45,552 bases of DNA from Nitrosopelagicus sp964511265. GTDB lineage: Archaea; Thermoproteota; Nitrososphaeria; Nitrososphaerales; Nitrosopumilaceae. Of this stretch, positions 15,372 through 23,922 are shown one piece after another; the first letter of the stretch is position 1; each line of letters opens with the position of its first letter. The DNA is taken from positions 1-45,552 of the forward strand of contig CAZEES010000007.1 of NCBI GenBank assembly GCA_964511265.1, read 5' to 3'. The translations under genes were made by a program, and so were the position numbers. The notes beneath the pieces were generated by a model. That model had not been told where the DNA came from. It ran no database searches and worked only from the letters and a program-made list of their open reading frames with translations.

Positions 15372-16378
15372 GCTCTCTTTCTCCCAAACTGAAGAGGGTT
15401 GATTATTGTATCACATGCAGGAACAGGAAAACAAAGATTTTGACTCTTCACCTTTTCACATGACGGACATTTGTATTCTGTAGTTCCAGATACGCCAGAG
15501 AGTTGATTTAGCTGATAAATTGTAACTTTTGGATTGTAGTCAGGTGCATTTTTGAATAATGGTGCAATTTGTTCCACTGTTTGACCTTTGTTTAACAGAA
15601 AAGTAGCAAGGAGAAATCTTCCAGAGTGAGGCAGGTTTTCTCCTTTTTCTAAAACTTCTATTGCATGTTTTATGCAAGGAGGAAATTCTTTGGACTCTAC
15701 TGTCTTTACCTCGAATTTTTTTGCAAGTTGTTTTAGTTTATCAACATAAGTCTCAAAACCAGCTATCATGCCAGGTGAAGACGAAGAGTTGATTTTTGTA
15801 TAGATGTGTCTGTCTAGTTCTTTTCGTACCAACCTTACAGTCTCATGTGGAGTAAGGTGAACTTTTCCATTTACAACTTTTCTGTTAATTAATTTCCATT
15901 CTCTTTCATGAAAATTGATAGAATGTTTGAGATAATCACGAACAAGAATTGTAAATTCTTGGTCTATTTTTTCTACAGTCATAGAGAATAATTCATTAAG
16001 CATTTGCAGAGAAAGTTTGGTTTTTGTAGCATCCTGATGATTCATCAAGTCTTTTTCTAGAAATTTTTCTGCGCGACGAGCCTCTGCCAGAGAAAATCTT
16101 CGTATCAGCGTATTCATGCCAGAGAGTTTTAGCAAGATTACGGCAATCAAAAATGAAAAAATCTCTAAAGGTAACGCAGAGTTATTAGACGAAGAATCCG
16201 ATTTGAAAATTCGTCCTTCTGAAGCAGTAATGATTCTTTCAAATGCATTTTCAACAATTTTTTTTAGATCGGGATCAGTTCCAAATTGTTCTGGTGAAAA
16301 TCCCTTATCGCTTAGATATTTCCCTGCTTCTGCTAGAAATGGATACTTTACGATCTCATCGTTTCCAAGATTAACCAT
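15368..16378 (-). CDS. priL: DNA primase large subunit PriL
   Basis: The 336-residue protein is the regulatory partner of PriS. The N-terminal two thirds are helical. The C-terminal domain carries the Fe-S cluster region typical of PriL/PRIM2: PPCIKHAIEVLEKGENLPHS with Cys235, then KCPSCEKVKSQNLC (Cys304, Cys307, Cys316) and Cys322. One of the five is surplus to the four ligands needed. HSGRFLLATFLLNKG is another family block. The gene precedes priS with a 4-nt overlap. It is divergent from the endonuclease IV gene, the shared upstream region being about 96 nt. Confidence 0.94.
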   Translation of the reverse strand: MVNLGNDEIVKYPFLAEAGKYLSDKGFSPEQFGTDPDLKKIVENAFERIITASEGRIFKSDSSSNNSALPLEIFSFLIAVILLKLSGMNTLIRRFSLAEARRAEKFLEKDLMNHQDATKTKLSLQMLNELFSMTVEKIDQEFTILVRDYLKHSINFHEREWKLINRKVVNGKVHLTPHETVRLVRKELDRHIYTKINSSSSPGMIAGFETYVDKLKQLAKKFEVKTVESKEFPPCIKHAIEVLEKGENLPHSGRFLLATFLLNKGQTVEQIAPLFKNAPDYNPKVTIYQLNQLSGVSGTTEYKCPSCEKVKSQNLCFPVPACDTIINPLQFGRKRA

Positions 16379-16474
16379 AACAATAGTTCACCAACTTAGT
16401 TTAAAAATTGCAATTATAAAATTAGTATTTCCAGTAGATCTCTAGTTTAAATTATAATGAATTGTAGAAAAAAT

Positions 16475-17314
16475 ATGCAGATTGGTGCCCATGTATCCAT
16501 ATCTGGCTCTTTAGACAGATCAGTAGACAATGCAGTTGAAAGAGAATGCTCAGCGTTTCAGATATTTACCAGAAATCCACGAAGTTGGTTTGCAAAAGAC
16601 TTGGATCCTGATGAGGCTGAAAAGTTTAAAGAAAAATTATCAAATTCCAACATTGATAGAATGGCAACGTGTGCTCACATGCCGTATTTACCAAATCTTT
16701 CAACACCGGAAGATGAAGGATATGAAAAATCAATCAAATCAATGATTAAAGAAGTTGAAAGATGTGACAAGATTGGAATTCCATATCTTGTAACTCATCT
16801 TGGAAGTCACAAAGGCTCTGGTGAAGAAAATGGAATAAAGAGACTCACAAACGCACTAAATGAAGTTGCAAAAACAAAGGCCGATGTAATGATTCTACTT
16901 GAGAACACTGCAGGACAAAAGAATTCTGTTGGCTCTGATTTTAAGCAATTAGCAGAAATTTTTTCAAAATGCAAGCCAGCAAAAAAATTTGGTGTTTGTT
17001 TAGATACGTGTCATGCATTTGTTGCAGGATATGACTTGAGAACAAAAGAGGCGGCAAAGAAAACAATGAAGGAGTTTGATGAGACGGTTGGGATAGAAAA
17101 TTTGAAAATTTTACATCTTAATGATTCCAAAGGAGAGCTAAATTCCAATTTGGACAGACATAATCACATTGGATTAGGAGAGATTGGAAATGAAGGGTTA
17201 TCAGAGATGATTAAGATAATGAATAAGAATAAGATTCCAATTGTCTTAGAGACGCCCATAGATGACACGAGAGATGATTTTGAGAATATCAGAAAGGCAA
17301 AGTCACTTGCATGA
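16475..17314 (+). CDS. nfo: Endonuclease IV (apurinic/apyrimidinic endonuclease)
   Basis: The 279-residue TIM-barrel enzyme cleaves DNA 5' of abasic sites in base excision repair. Family motifs with metal ligands are clear: MQIGAHVSISGSLDR at the start, TCAHMPYLPNL, VTHLGSHKGSG, ILLENTAGQ, GVCLDTCHAFVAGYD, LHLNDSKGELNSNLDRHNHI and PIVLETP. The length is typical. An in-frame ATG at 16457 would add six residues, but TTTAAATTA about 26 nt before 16475 supports the later, leaderless start. A second base excision repair enzyme (endonuclease III) is at 27419, and glycyl-tRNA synthetase follows 41 nt downstream. Confidence 0.96.
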   Translation: MQIGAHVSISGSLDRSVDNAVERECSAFQIFTRNPRSWFAKDLDPDEAEKFKEKLSNSNIDRMATCAHMPYLPNLSTPEDEGYEKSIKSMIKEVERCDKIGIPYLVTHLGSHKGSGEENGIKRLTNALNEVAKTKADVMILLENTAGQKNSVGSDFKQLAEIFSKCKPAKKFGVCLDTCHAFVAGYDLRTKEAAKKTMKEFDETVGIENLKILHLNDSKGELNSNLDRHNHIGLGEIGNEGLSEMIKIMNKNKIPIVLETPIDDTRDDFENIRKAKSLA

Positions 17315-17355
17315 GTAATTACGCATTTATTCCATGATTGTTTTAGAATTTTAGT

Positions 17356-18813
17356 ATGAATTACGAAAGCGTCATGAAGCTTGCACTTGAAAGAGCGTTT
17401 TATTTTCCAAGTTGCGAGGTGTATGGCGATGCACAAGCAGGTTTTTGGGAATATGGCCCAACAGGCGTAAGTGTGAAAAACAAGTTTCTTGAATTGTGGA
17501 GAAGAGAACTGGTAAGAAGAGATAGAATGCTTGAGATTGACGGCTCACAGATAATGTCAAGGTCAGTCTTTGAGGCATCAGGTCATCTCGGAAATTTTGC
17601 AGACCCAATCATAAAGTGTAAAAAGTGTGGGTTAACATTCAGAGCTGATAAATTAATTGCAGAGATTGCAAACGTAGAGATTCCAGAAAGTGCAGATTTA
17701 GAAGACTTTGATAAAATGATTCAAGAAAAAAATATTGTATGTACAAAATGTAAAGGAGAGTTTGATTCTGCGAAAAAATTCAACATGATGTTTAGAGTTG
17801 GGATCGGTCCTGAAGATGTAGAAGCATATCTTCGACCAGAGACATGTCAATCAATATTTGTCGATTTTCCAAGATTATTCAAAACTATGCGTGGGAAACT
17901 TCCGTTAGGAATAGCACAGGTAGGTAAAAGCTTTAGAAATGAGATCGCACCAAGACAAAGTCTTTTGAGATTAAGGGAGTTTTATCAAGCAGAGATTGAA
18001 GTTTTTTGCAATCCAGGAAAATTAAATGAGTTAGAAAAATTCTCAGAGATTGAAAATACAACATTGCGAATACAAATTTCAGATGACATACAAGTGATGA
18101 CTTGTAAAGAAGCAGTAGACAAAGGAGTAATTCCGAACAAGTTTGTTGCATATTATCTTGGACTGCTAACAGAATTTTATGAAAAGACTGGGATTGATAT
18201 GGAGAAAAGCAGGTTCAGAAAGCTTGGAGAGAAAGAAAAAGCATTCTATGCAGATGTTGCGTTTGATTTTGAAGTAAATACAACAATCGGATGGTTAGAG
18301 TTGGTAGCATGCAACTATAGATCTGATTATGATTTGTCAAGTCATGCAAAGATGAGTAAAGAAAAGTTTGAGGTTATGGACAATGACGACAAAGTTTTAC
18401 CACATGTATTTGAGATTTCGATGGGAATTGACAGAAGTCTTTACACAATTTTAGAGCATTCGTTAAGAGAAGATAAGGAAAATGAGAGGATGGTTCTGTC
18501 AATCAAGCCGTATTTAGCTCCAACCCATGTAGGAGTTTTATCATTGGTAAAAAAAGACGGATTGGCAGAAAAGACAGATGAGATTTATCGTTTGATTAGA
18601 ACAAAATTTGATTCATTTTTGGATCATTCAGGTGCCATTGGCAGAAGGTATAGAAGATTGGATGAGATTGGAGCACCATTTGCAATAACTGTCGACCACC
18701 AAACAAAAGAAGACAATACAGTGACCATTCGCAGGAGAGATGATATGGCTCAAGATCGTGTTAATATTTCAGAATTGGAGACAATTCTTGCAAAAGAGAC
18801 GGCATATCCATAA
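17356..18813 (+). CDS. glyS: Glycyl-tRNA synthetase (class II, alpha2 type)
   Basis: The 485-residue enzyme charges tRNA-Gly with glycine. Signature regions are FPSCEVYGDAQAGFWEYGPT at the N-terminus, SGHLGNFADPIIKCKKCG (start of the family insert, with the zinc-like CKKC...CTKC pairs), YLRPETCQSIFVDF, the motif 2 region FRNEIAPRQSLLRLREFYQA, and motif 3 FEISMGIDRSLYTIL. The C-terminal anticodon-binding domain includes the RRYRRLDEIGAPFAITVD block. The length is at the shorter end for archaeal enzymes but no domain is missing. A cognate tRNA-Gly lies at 9714-9788. Confidence 0.97.
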   Translation: MNYESVMKLALERAFYFPSCEVYGDAQAGFWEYGPTGVSVKNKFLELWRRELVRRDRMLEIDGSQIMSRSVFEASGHLGNFADPIIKCKKCGLTFRADKLIAEIANVEIPESADLEDFDKMIQEKNIVCTKCKGEFDSAKKFNMMFRVGIGPEDVEAYLRPETCQSIFVDFPRLFKTMRGKLPLGIAQVGKSFRNEIAPRQSLLRLREFYQAEIEVFCNPGKLNELEKFSEIENTTLRIQISDDIQVMTCKEAVDKGVIPNKFVAYYLGLLTEFYEKTGIDMEKSRFRKLGEKEKAFYADVAFDFEVNTTIGWLELVACNYRSDYDLSSHAKMSKEKFEVMDNDDKVLPHVFEISMGIDRSLYTILEHSLREDKENERMVLSIKPYLAPTHVGVLSLVKKDGLAEKTDEIYRLIRTKFDSFLDHSGAIGRRYRRLDEIGAPFAITVDHQTKEDNTVTIRRRDDMAQDRVNISELETILAKETAYP

Positions 18814-18844
18814 GATATTTCTTCTAAGTTATTGGTGAAATTTT

Positions 18845-19558
18845 ATGAAACTAGCAATTGTGATTCCTACGTATAATGAAGCAGAAACTATTCCAAGTCT
18901 CATCAAAGAGTTATTTGAAAAGATAAAACAGTTAGTTGAAAAATTGGATGTTTTGGTTATTGATGATTCTTCCCCAGACGGAACCGCAGATATTGTTAGA
19001 GAATTAGGCGACAAGTATGAAAAGATCACAGTTATTCAAAGACCAAAAAAGATGGGATTAGGTGCAGCATACAAAGATGGATTCAGACATGTTTTGGAAA
19101 AATTGGATTCAGAATTAATTGTTCAGATGGATGCAGATCATTCACATCAACCTGGCGAGATTCCAAACATGCTAGAAAAGATAAAGAATTTTGATTTTTT
19201 AGTTGCTAGTAGACATGTAGAGGGTTCAGATGTCATAGGATGGGGCATATGGAGAAAGGCAACACATTCTATTGCAGGTGCAATTGCAAGTGCTTGTGCA
19301 AAAATAGAGATCAAGGATTCAACTAGTGGATTTAGAATGTTTAGGAAAAGAACACTAGAAAAGATTGATTTTGATAAGATACGATCAGATGGTTTTGCCT
19401 TTCAAATAGAGGTATTACATCAGCTAAAGCAGTTAGGTATGAAGGGATTGGAGGTACCAACTGTTTTCATAAACAGAACAGAAGGTAACTCAAAAATGGG
19501 TAGTAGTGAGATGATGCAATTTATCACAATGTGCATTAGTTACATAGGTAGAAAATAA
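18845..19558 (+). CDS. Dolichol-phosphate mannosyltransferase-like GT2 glycosyltransferase
   Basis: The 237-residue GT-A enzyme resembles polyprenol-phosphate mannose synthase. It starts KLAIVIPTYNEAETIPSLI, has VLVIDDSSPDGT for nucleotide binding, the metal motif QMDADHSHQPGEIP, and the downstream IEIKDSTSGFRMFRK block. The family transfers a sugar from GDP-mannose (or a similar donor) to dolichol phosphate for later surface glycosylation. No C-terminal membrane helices are present, so it is a soluble, DPM1-like form acting at the membrane face. The donor sugar is inferred from the family. It is 31 nt after glyS on the same strand. Confidence 0.88.
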   Translation: MKLAIVIPTYNEAETIPSLIKELFEKIKQLVEKLDVLVIDDSSPDGTADIVRELGDKYEKITVIQRPKKMGLGAAYKDGFRHVLEKLDSELIVQMDADHSHQPGEIPNMLEKIKNFDFLVASRHVEGSDVIGWGIWRKATHSIAGAIASACAKIEIKDSTSGFRMFRKRTLEKIDFDKIRSDGFAFQIEVLHQLKQLGMKGLEVPTVFINRTEGNSKMGSSEMMQFITMCISYIGRK

Positions 19559-19572
19559 AGGAAGAAAGCTAA

Positions 19573-20232
19573 CTACTCAAAAGTTGATGTTGTTGTTTTT
19601 TGATATTCTTGAGTTGGTAGCTCGAGTGAAGGTACTGATGGGAACTTGTCACCGATTTGTTGCTCTGCAACTGCAGATGCTTCTTGAAGAATTTTATTGG
19701 TTTCTTCACTAGATGCATCTGATTCCATGTTAAATGAATCACCGGAGATCGAGTCAACCATAAGTCCATTTAATGTCTGGGTCATTGCGTTCAATTCTGA
19801 ATCTGCTTCTGGCATGAATTTACCTAATGATGATTGTAGGCTCTTCATTGTACCCATTGCAGGTCCAATTGCAACCATTGCATCACCGAGGTCATGAATC
19901 GTTGATAGTCTTAATTGAACTTGTTCCAAAGACATTCTTGCTCCGCCAAGCATTTTCTTTACTTTTCTAACTTCTGCTAGTTCGTTTGATAAAACAGTGC
20001 TTGCACTTTTATCGTGGTTTTGAACTGCTGCTACAACACGTTGGAATAATTGTTGATCTCTTTGTTCAAGTTTTCCCAACATACTGTCCATCTTAGAAGT
20101 TTGTGCCTGTAATTTGTTAACAGCATTCTGTATTCTTGGTTTCAATGCTCCTTGAGGTTTCAAGGTATCACGAAATTTGTCAGATATACCCGCTGATTCT
20201 TGACGTGCCCATGCTTTATGGAATGATGGCAT
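19573..20232 (-). CDS. ESCRT-III-like CdvB paralogue
   Basis: The 219-residue protein has the Snf7/ESCRT-III core of archaeal CdvB proteins. The N-terminal part is basic and helical (DTLKPQGALKPRIQNAVNKL), followed by long helices (LSNELAEVRKVKKMLGGARM) and a C-terminal Ser/Thr-rich linker with a helix ETNKILQEASAVAEQQ resembling a MIT-interacting tail. It lacks the C-terminal winged helix of the principal CdvB, so it fits the smaller paralogue class. ESCRT-III proteins polymerise on membranes during cell division or vesicle release. A second paralogue of equal length is at 42489-43148, with the same start MPSF and shared blocks. No CdvA or CdvC gene is adjacent. Confidence 0.88.
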   Translation of the reverse strand: MPSFHKAWARQESAGISDKFRDTLKPQGALKPRIQNAVNKLQAQTSKMDSMLGKLEQRDQQLFQRVVAAVQNHDKSASTVLSNELAEVRKVKKMLGGARMSLEQVQLRLSTIHDLGDAMVAIGPAMGTMKSLQSSLGKFMPEADSELNAMTQTLNGLMVDSISGDSFNMESDASSEETNKILQEASAVAEQQIGDKFPSVPSLELPTQEYQKTTTSTFE

Positions 20233-20318
20233 TGTGTAGTCTCGAAAAGATGGTTCTTAATTAGAAGTGTGGAATAAGATCAACATTAGGCTAAATTTAG
20301 CTAACTAACTACGCATGA

Positions 20319-21068
20319 ATGAATATGAAAATTGTTGTTTTTGACTCGGGATTAGGTTCTCTATCAATAATTAAAGCAATCCAAAAAAAGACAAAATCAG
20401 ATATCATCTATCTTGCAGACAAGAAGAACTTTCCATATGGTACAAAAACAAAATCACAGTTATACAAAATAATTATAGATACGATTAAAAAAATTTCTCT
20501 AAAATTTGATCCAGATGTAATTGTACTCGCATCAAACACACCGTCATTACTCTTCAGAGAAAAGTTACCAAGAAATGTAATTACTGTTCTACCACCACTT
20601 GAAAAAATTCAAAAGGCAAGTAATGTTGCAGTACTTGCAACACAATTGGTAACAAAAAGCAAAGAGTTGGAGGATTACATATCACAATTCAGTGATTTGG
20701 AAAATGTTTTGAAGATAAATTGTTCAGAGTTGGTTGAACTTGTAGAAAGTGGGAAGTTTCTAATTAACGAAAAACATTGTGTAAAAACTATACTAAAAGT
20801 GCTAAGAGATGAATTTAGAGAGAATAACATCAAGATTGCCACACTTTCCAGTACACATCTTCCATTCCTTTTGCCATTTCTAAAGAAAAATTTCAGAGGT
20901 GTCGAATTTTTAGATCCAGCAGATGATGTGGCTGCAGAGATTTCCAATATGAAAGGACCAAAGTCTGCAAGAAATTCATTGTCTATTTACACAACAGAAA
21001 GCCCAAAGGCATTACAAAGAAATCTCAAAAGTATGGGAATTTCAAATAAAGTTACTCTTTTTTCTTAG
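20319..21068 (+). CDS. Glutamate-racemase-like protein lacking both catalytic cysteines
   Basis: The 249-residue protein aligns by eye with MurI: FDSGLGSLSIIKAI, IYLADKKNFPYGTK, then VLASNTPSLL where MurI has ACNTAS, and LSSTHLPFLLPFL where MurI has GCTHYPLL. Both catalytic cysteines are serine here (Ser72 and Ser178), although neighbouring Asn73, Thr74, Thr179 and His180 are kept. Classical racemase chemistry needs the cysteine pair, so the protein is probably not a glutamate racemase and may bind an amino acid or use a different reaction. This group makes no peptidoglycan. The start could also be the ATG at 20325. Its last 17 nt overlap the convergent cbiF. Confidence 0.8.
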   Translation: MNMKIVVFDSGLGSLSIIKAIQKKTKSDIIYLADKKNFPYGTKTKSQLYKIIIDTIKKISLKFDPDVIVLASNTPSLLFREKLPRNVITVLPPLEKIQKASNVAVLATQLVTKSKELEDYISQFSDLENVLKINCSELVELVESGKFLINEKHCVKTILKVLRDEFRENNIKIATLSSTHLPFLLPFLKKNFRGVEFLDPADDVAAEISNMKGPKSARNSLSIYTTESPKALQRNLKSMGISNKVTLFS

Positions 21069-21828
21069 ATTTTTTTGCTTGTCTAAAACCATGTGAGAAA
21101 CTTTTATCGTATAATTTGGAATATTCGTAAGATTTTGGCTTTATTACATCACCAATTATAACAATTGCAGTCATTGTAATTCTTTCAGCCTTTACTTTAC
21201 TTGCAATGTCTGCAAGTGTTCCAAGTATTATTTTTTGATCCTTTCTACTTGCTTTATAGACTACAGCTACAGGAGTAGTTTTTTTGTATCCGCCTGCAAT
21301 TGCTTCTTTAGTAATTTTATTCAAGAGATGAACACTCAAATAAAAAATCAGTGTTGATTGATGTTTCGCAAGTTCAGAAATTTTCTCTCTCTTTGGAACT
21401 TTAGTTCTTGATTCTGCTCGTGTGATAATCATTGTTTGTGTAATTCCAGGTAAAGTTAGTTGAGTTCCAAGTGCTGCTGCTGATGCTAAAAATGATGTAA
21501 CGCCAGGAATAACAATTGATTCCACATCTTCTTTTTCTAAATTATCAATCTGTTCTCTAATTGCTCCATAAATTGCAGGATCACCGTCATGTAACCTAAC
21601 TACAGTCTTTCCTTTCTTCGAATTTTTTAAGAGTAAATCAAATATTTCTTCACGGACAAGTTTTGCGGCGTCATGTTTTTTTCCTTTTTTATTATATTTT
21701 AAAATCTCAGGAGGGATTAAGGAACCAGAGTAAACTAAGACATCAGCCTTCTGAACCAGTTTTTTTGCTTTTATTGTGATTAACTCAGGATCTCCTGGGC
21801 CACAGCCAACAAAGTATACCTTAGACAC
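21052..21828 (-). CDS. cbiF: Cobalt-precorrin-4 C11-methyltransferase
   Basis: The 258-residue SAM-dependent tetrapyrrole methyltransferase adds a methyl group at C11 in cobalamin synthesis. It starts KVYFVGCGPGDPELITIKAK, has LVYSGSLIPPEIL (characteristic of CbiF/CobM), RLHDGDPAIYGAI, and VIPGVTSFLASAAALGTQLT, then the region PGITQTMIITRAESRTKVP. The C-terminus has a basic tail (QAKKSKKKE). The start is GTG and overlaps the stop of cbiL by 8 nt, so both are cotranscribed in the order cbiT, cbiL, cbiF. Its 3' end overlaps the convergent racemase-like gene by 17 nt. Confidence 0.93.
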   Translation of the reverse strand: MSKVYFVGCGPGDPELITIKAKKLVQKADVLVYSGSLIPPEILKYNKKGKKHDAAKLVREEIFDLLLKNSKKGKTVVRLHDGDPAIYGAIREQIDNLEKEDVESIVIPGVTSFLASAAALGTQLTLPGITQTMIITRAESRTKVPKREKISELAKHQSTLIFYLSVHLLNKITKEAIAGGYKKTTPVAVVYKASRKDQKIILGTLADIASKVKAERITMTAIVIIGDVIKPKSYEYSKLYDKSFSHGFRQAKKSKKKE

Positions 21829-22543
21829 GTTTAATCACCAAAATTGAAAAGTACTTTGTAGTAAGAGTATCATCATTTACTTCGCCAAGTGTTAATTTCC
21901 TAATAACTTCGTTCTCTGTTCCTAAATCTTGACCAATTGCAAATATAGAATTGTCAGGGAACCCAGATTCTTTGACGAGTTCAATCACTTGATCAAAATA
22001 TCTACCGTCTTTTAGAAACACTAAGACCTCAGAATTTTTTGCAATCTCTTTGACAGAACTAAGATCATAGCATGACGGAATGATTGCGACTTTTTCTGCT
22101 CCTTCTGCAATGCTTACACCAACTTTGGATGCAAATGTGAACATTGAAACGATTCCAGGGATGACTGTAATCTTCATTTCAGGATGTTTTTGACTGATTT
22201 CTCTGTGCATGTAGATCCATGTACTGTAAAGATACGGATCACCTACAGTCAGATATACAACATTTTTTCCAGACAAAACTTTCTCTGCCATGATTTTTGA
22301 GTTTTCTTTCCAGTGTGCCTCAAGAATTTCTTTGTCTTTAGTCATTGGGAAGATGAGTTTTACAATTTCTTGATTTTTTGATTTATCAATTAATGAATCA
22401 ACAACTGATAGTGCAATACTAGGTCTATCTTCTGCAGATGCAGGACACATTATAATATCAGCATTTTGAATTGCTTTTACGGCTTTTACAGTTAGTAAAT
22501 CAGGATCGCCAGGACCTACGCCAATTCCTATTAATTCAGACAT
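21821..22543 (-). CDS. cbiL: Precorrin-2/cobalt-factor II C20-methyltransferase
   Basis: The 240-residue tetrapyrrole methylase starts LIGIGVGPGDPDLLTVKAVK and contains IIMCPASAEDRPSIAL, VYLTVGDPYLYSTWIYMHRE and VIPGIVSMFTFASKVGVSIA, all typical of CbiL/CobI. The enzyme uses SAM to methylate C20 of the corrin precursor. The length matches the family. It lies 36 nt after cbiT and overlaps cbiF by 8 nt. The group is known to make cobamides de novo, and this cluster carries three of the ring-modifying steps; the remaining genes are elsewhere. Confidence 0.92.
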   Translation of the reverse strand: MSELIGIGVGPGDPDLLTVKAVKAIQNADIIMCPASAEDRPSIALSVVDSLIDKSKNQEIVKLIFPMTKDKEILEAHWKENSKIMAEKVLSGKNVVYLTVGDPYLYSTWIYMHREISQKHPEMKITVIPGIVSMFTFASKVGVSIAEGAEKVAIIPSCYDLSSVKEIAKNSEVLVFLKDGRYFDQVIELVKESGFPDNSIFAIGQDLGTENEVIRKLTLGEVNDDTLTTKYFSILVIKRV

Positions 22544-22579
22544 AAGAGAGATGTTTTTGCTCCCAATTAAAAAGCTAGA

Positions 22580-23170
22580 TTATTTTTTTGTTGCAGAGAT
22601 AACTGTGACAGGGTTTCGTGCAAGCATCATTGTGCCTGTTTTGGTTTTGCGGCTTTTTCCAATTGTAATTTGTGTGATATCGATGGATGTAAAGTCCAAT
22701 TTTTCGATTGTTTGCAATACGGAATAAAGTGTTTCAATGAGTATAACGCCAATTACAATTCTTCCACCAGATTTAATCTTATCTTGACATAATTCTACTA
22801 TGTCCTTTGTATCACCTCCTGTTCCGCCAATAAATACAGTATCTGCTTGAGGTAGTTCAGAGATTTTTTCTTTAGCATTTCCTTCAATTAATGCATAATT
22901 TGTGATTCCAAATTTTTTTAGGTTTTTTTCTGTTAATTCAATTGCATTAGGGTCAATATCAACACCAATAACTTTGCCAGATTCTTCAACTTGAATTGCA
23001 GCCTCTATTGTTACAGAACCACTACCACATCCTATGTCTAAAACAGTTTGACCTGCTGACAGTCTTCCTTTGCTAATTTGTATAGCACGAATTTCTTCTT
23101 TAGTGATTGGTACAGATTCGGTTCTTTCAAATTCTTCATCTGGAATTCCAGGAGTTTTTGATTTCCACAT
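22580..23170 (-). CDS. cbiT: Cobalt-precorrin-6B C15-methyltransferase (decarboxylating)
   Basis: The 196-residue class I SAM methyltransferase begins MWKSKTPGIPDEEFERTESV and then PITKEEIRAIQISKGRLSAG, a block characteristic of CbiT. The SAM-binding loop is VLDIGCGSGSVTIEAA (45-52 core), with GVDIDPNAIELTEKNL after it and FIGGTGGDTKDIVE following. The enzyme methylates C15 and decarboxylates the ring-C acetate chain. There is no CbiE domain, so it is the stand-alone archaeal form. It is the first cobalamin gene of the run; a membrane zinc-ribbon gene is just 7 nt upstream and may share its transcript. Confidence 0.92.
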   Translation of the reverse strand: MWKSKTPGIPDEEFERTESVPITKEEIRAIQISKGRLSAGQTVLDIGCGSGSVTIEAAIQVEESGKVIGVDIDPNAIELTEKNLKKFGITNYALIEGNAKEKISELPQADTVFIGGTGGDTKDIVELCQDKIKSGGRIVIGVILIETLYSVLQTIEKLDFTSIDITQITIGKSRKTKTGTMMLARNPVTVISATKK

Positions 23171-23177
23171 TTTGTAA

Positions 23178-23825
23178 TTATATACCTGGAATCATTGATT
23201 GGCTTGTGCCGGTATTAACTACAGTGTAAGTAAATATCCAGAAGAACAGATACATGAATACAAAACTGCCAATTCCAGTTGTAATGTATTTTTTCCTGTT
23301 TGCAATTCTAATTTTCCAAGATTTGGCAATTATTGCAGTGGCGATAAACAGCATAATCATAAAGACAATTGATGTCCAACGTTTTTCTTCTACATCAGCA
23401 ATATCTTCAAATGCAAATGTAGCTATAATACCACCTGCAATTGCAGTGGCAATTCTTAACCAGAACAGTCTGTCTGTTAGCTTTTTTGTTGCGGATTTGT
23501 CAATAGGATCCTCAGCTGGTTCGGGGGTAGATTCTGGGGTAGATTCTGCCGGAGTTTCTTCAACAGATTCAACAGCAGGGGCTTTATGTTCAAACCCACA
23601 TTTTTGACAAAACCAAGCACCATCAAACTCCTGATGGGAAACTTGTCCACATTTTTGACATTTAACGTTCTTACTAGCAGATTCTGCTGCCTCATCAGGT
23701 CCTGTTGTCCATTTAGCAATTTCTTTTTTTTCGTCTTCTGTTGCTTCAATTTCTGGAAGATCGTTATTTTCGTCCTTAGAACCTGATTTTTCTGCTTTGA
23801 ATTTCTTTTTTTTGAACTTTGCCAA
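23178..23825 (-). CDS. Membrane protein with zinc ribbon
   Basis: The 215-residue protein has a basic Lys-rich start (MAKFKKKKFKAEK), a zinc ribbon with CQKCG ... CQKCG at about 55-76, a Pro/Glu/Ser-rich linker, and three membrane helices in the last 85 residues (for example WLRIATAIAGGIIATFAF and FVFMYLFFWIFTYTVV). The domain order is soluble zinc ribbon, flexible linker, membrane. I recognise no named family; such layouts are found in many archaeal membrane proteins of unknown role. It sits 7 nt before cbiT on the same strand, so cotranscription with the cobalamin genes is likely but a functional link is not shown. Confidence 0.7.
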   Translation of the reverse strand: MAKFKKKKFKAEKSGSKDENNDLPEIEATEDEKKEIAKWTTGPDEAAESASKNVKCQKCGQVSHQEFDGAWFCQKCGFEHKAPAVESVEETPAESTPESTPEPAEDPIDKSATKKLTDRLFWLRIATAIAGGIIATFAFEDIADVEEKRWTSIVFMIMLFIATAIIAKSWKIRIANRKKYITTGIGSFVFMYLFFWIFTYTVVNTGTSQSMIPGI

Positions 23826-23922
23826 TTGAATTTCTACGTTGACTCAGAAATGCCTCGTTTAAAATCTTTGGCAGTCACTAGGCAATAGTAAGAGTATAAT
23901 TTCCAGACAAAAGTGCAATACC

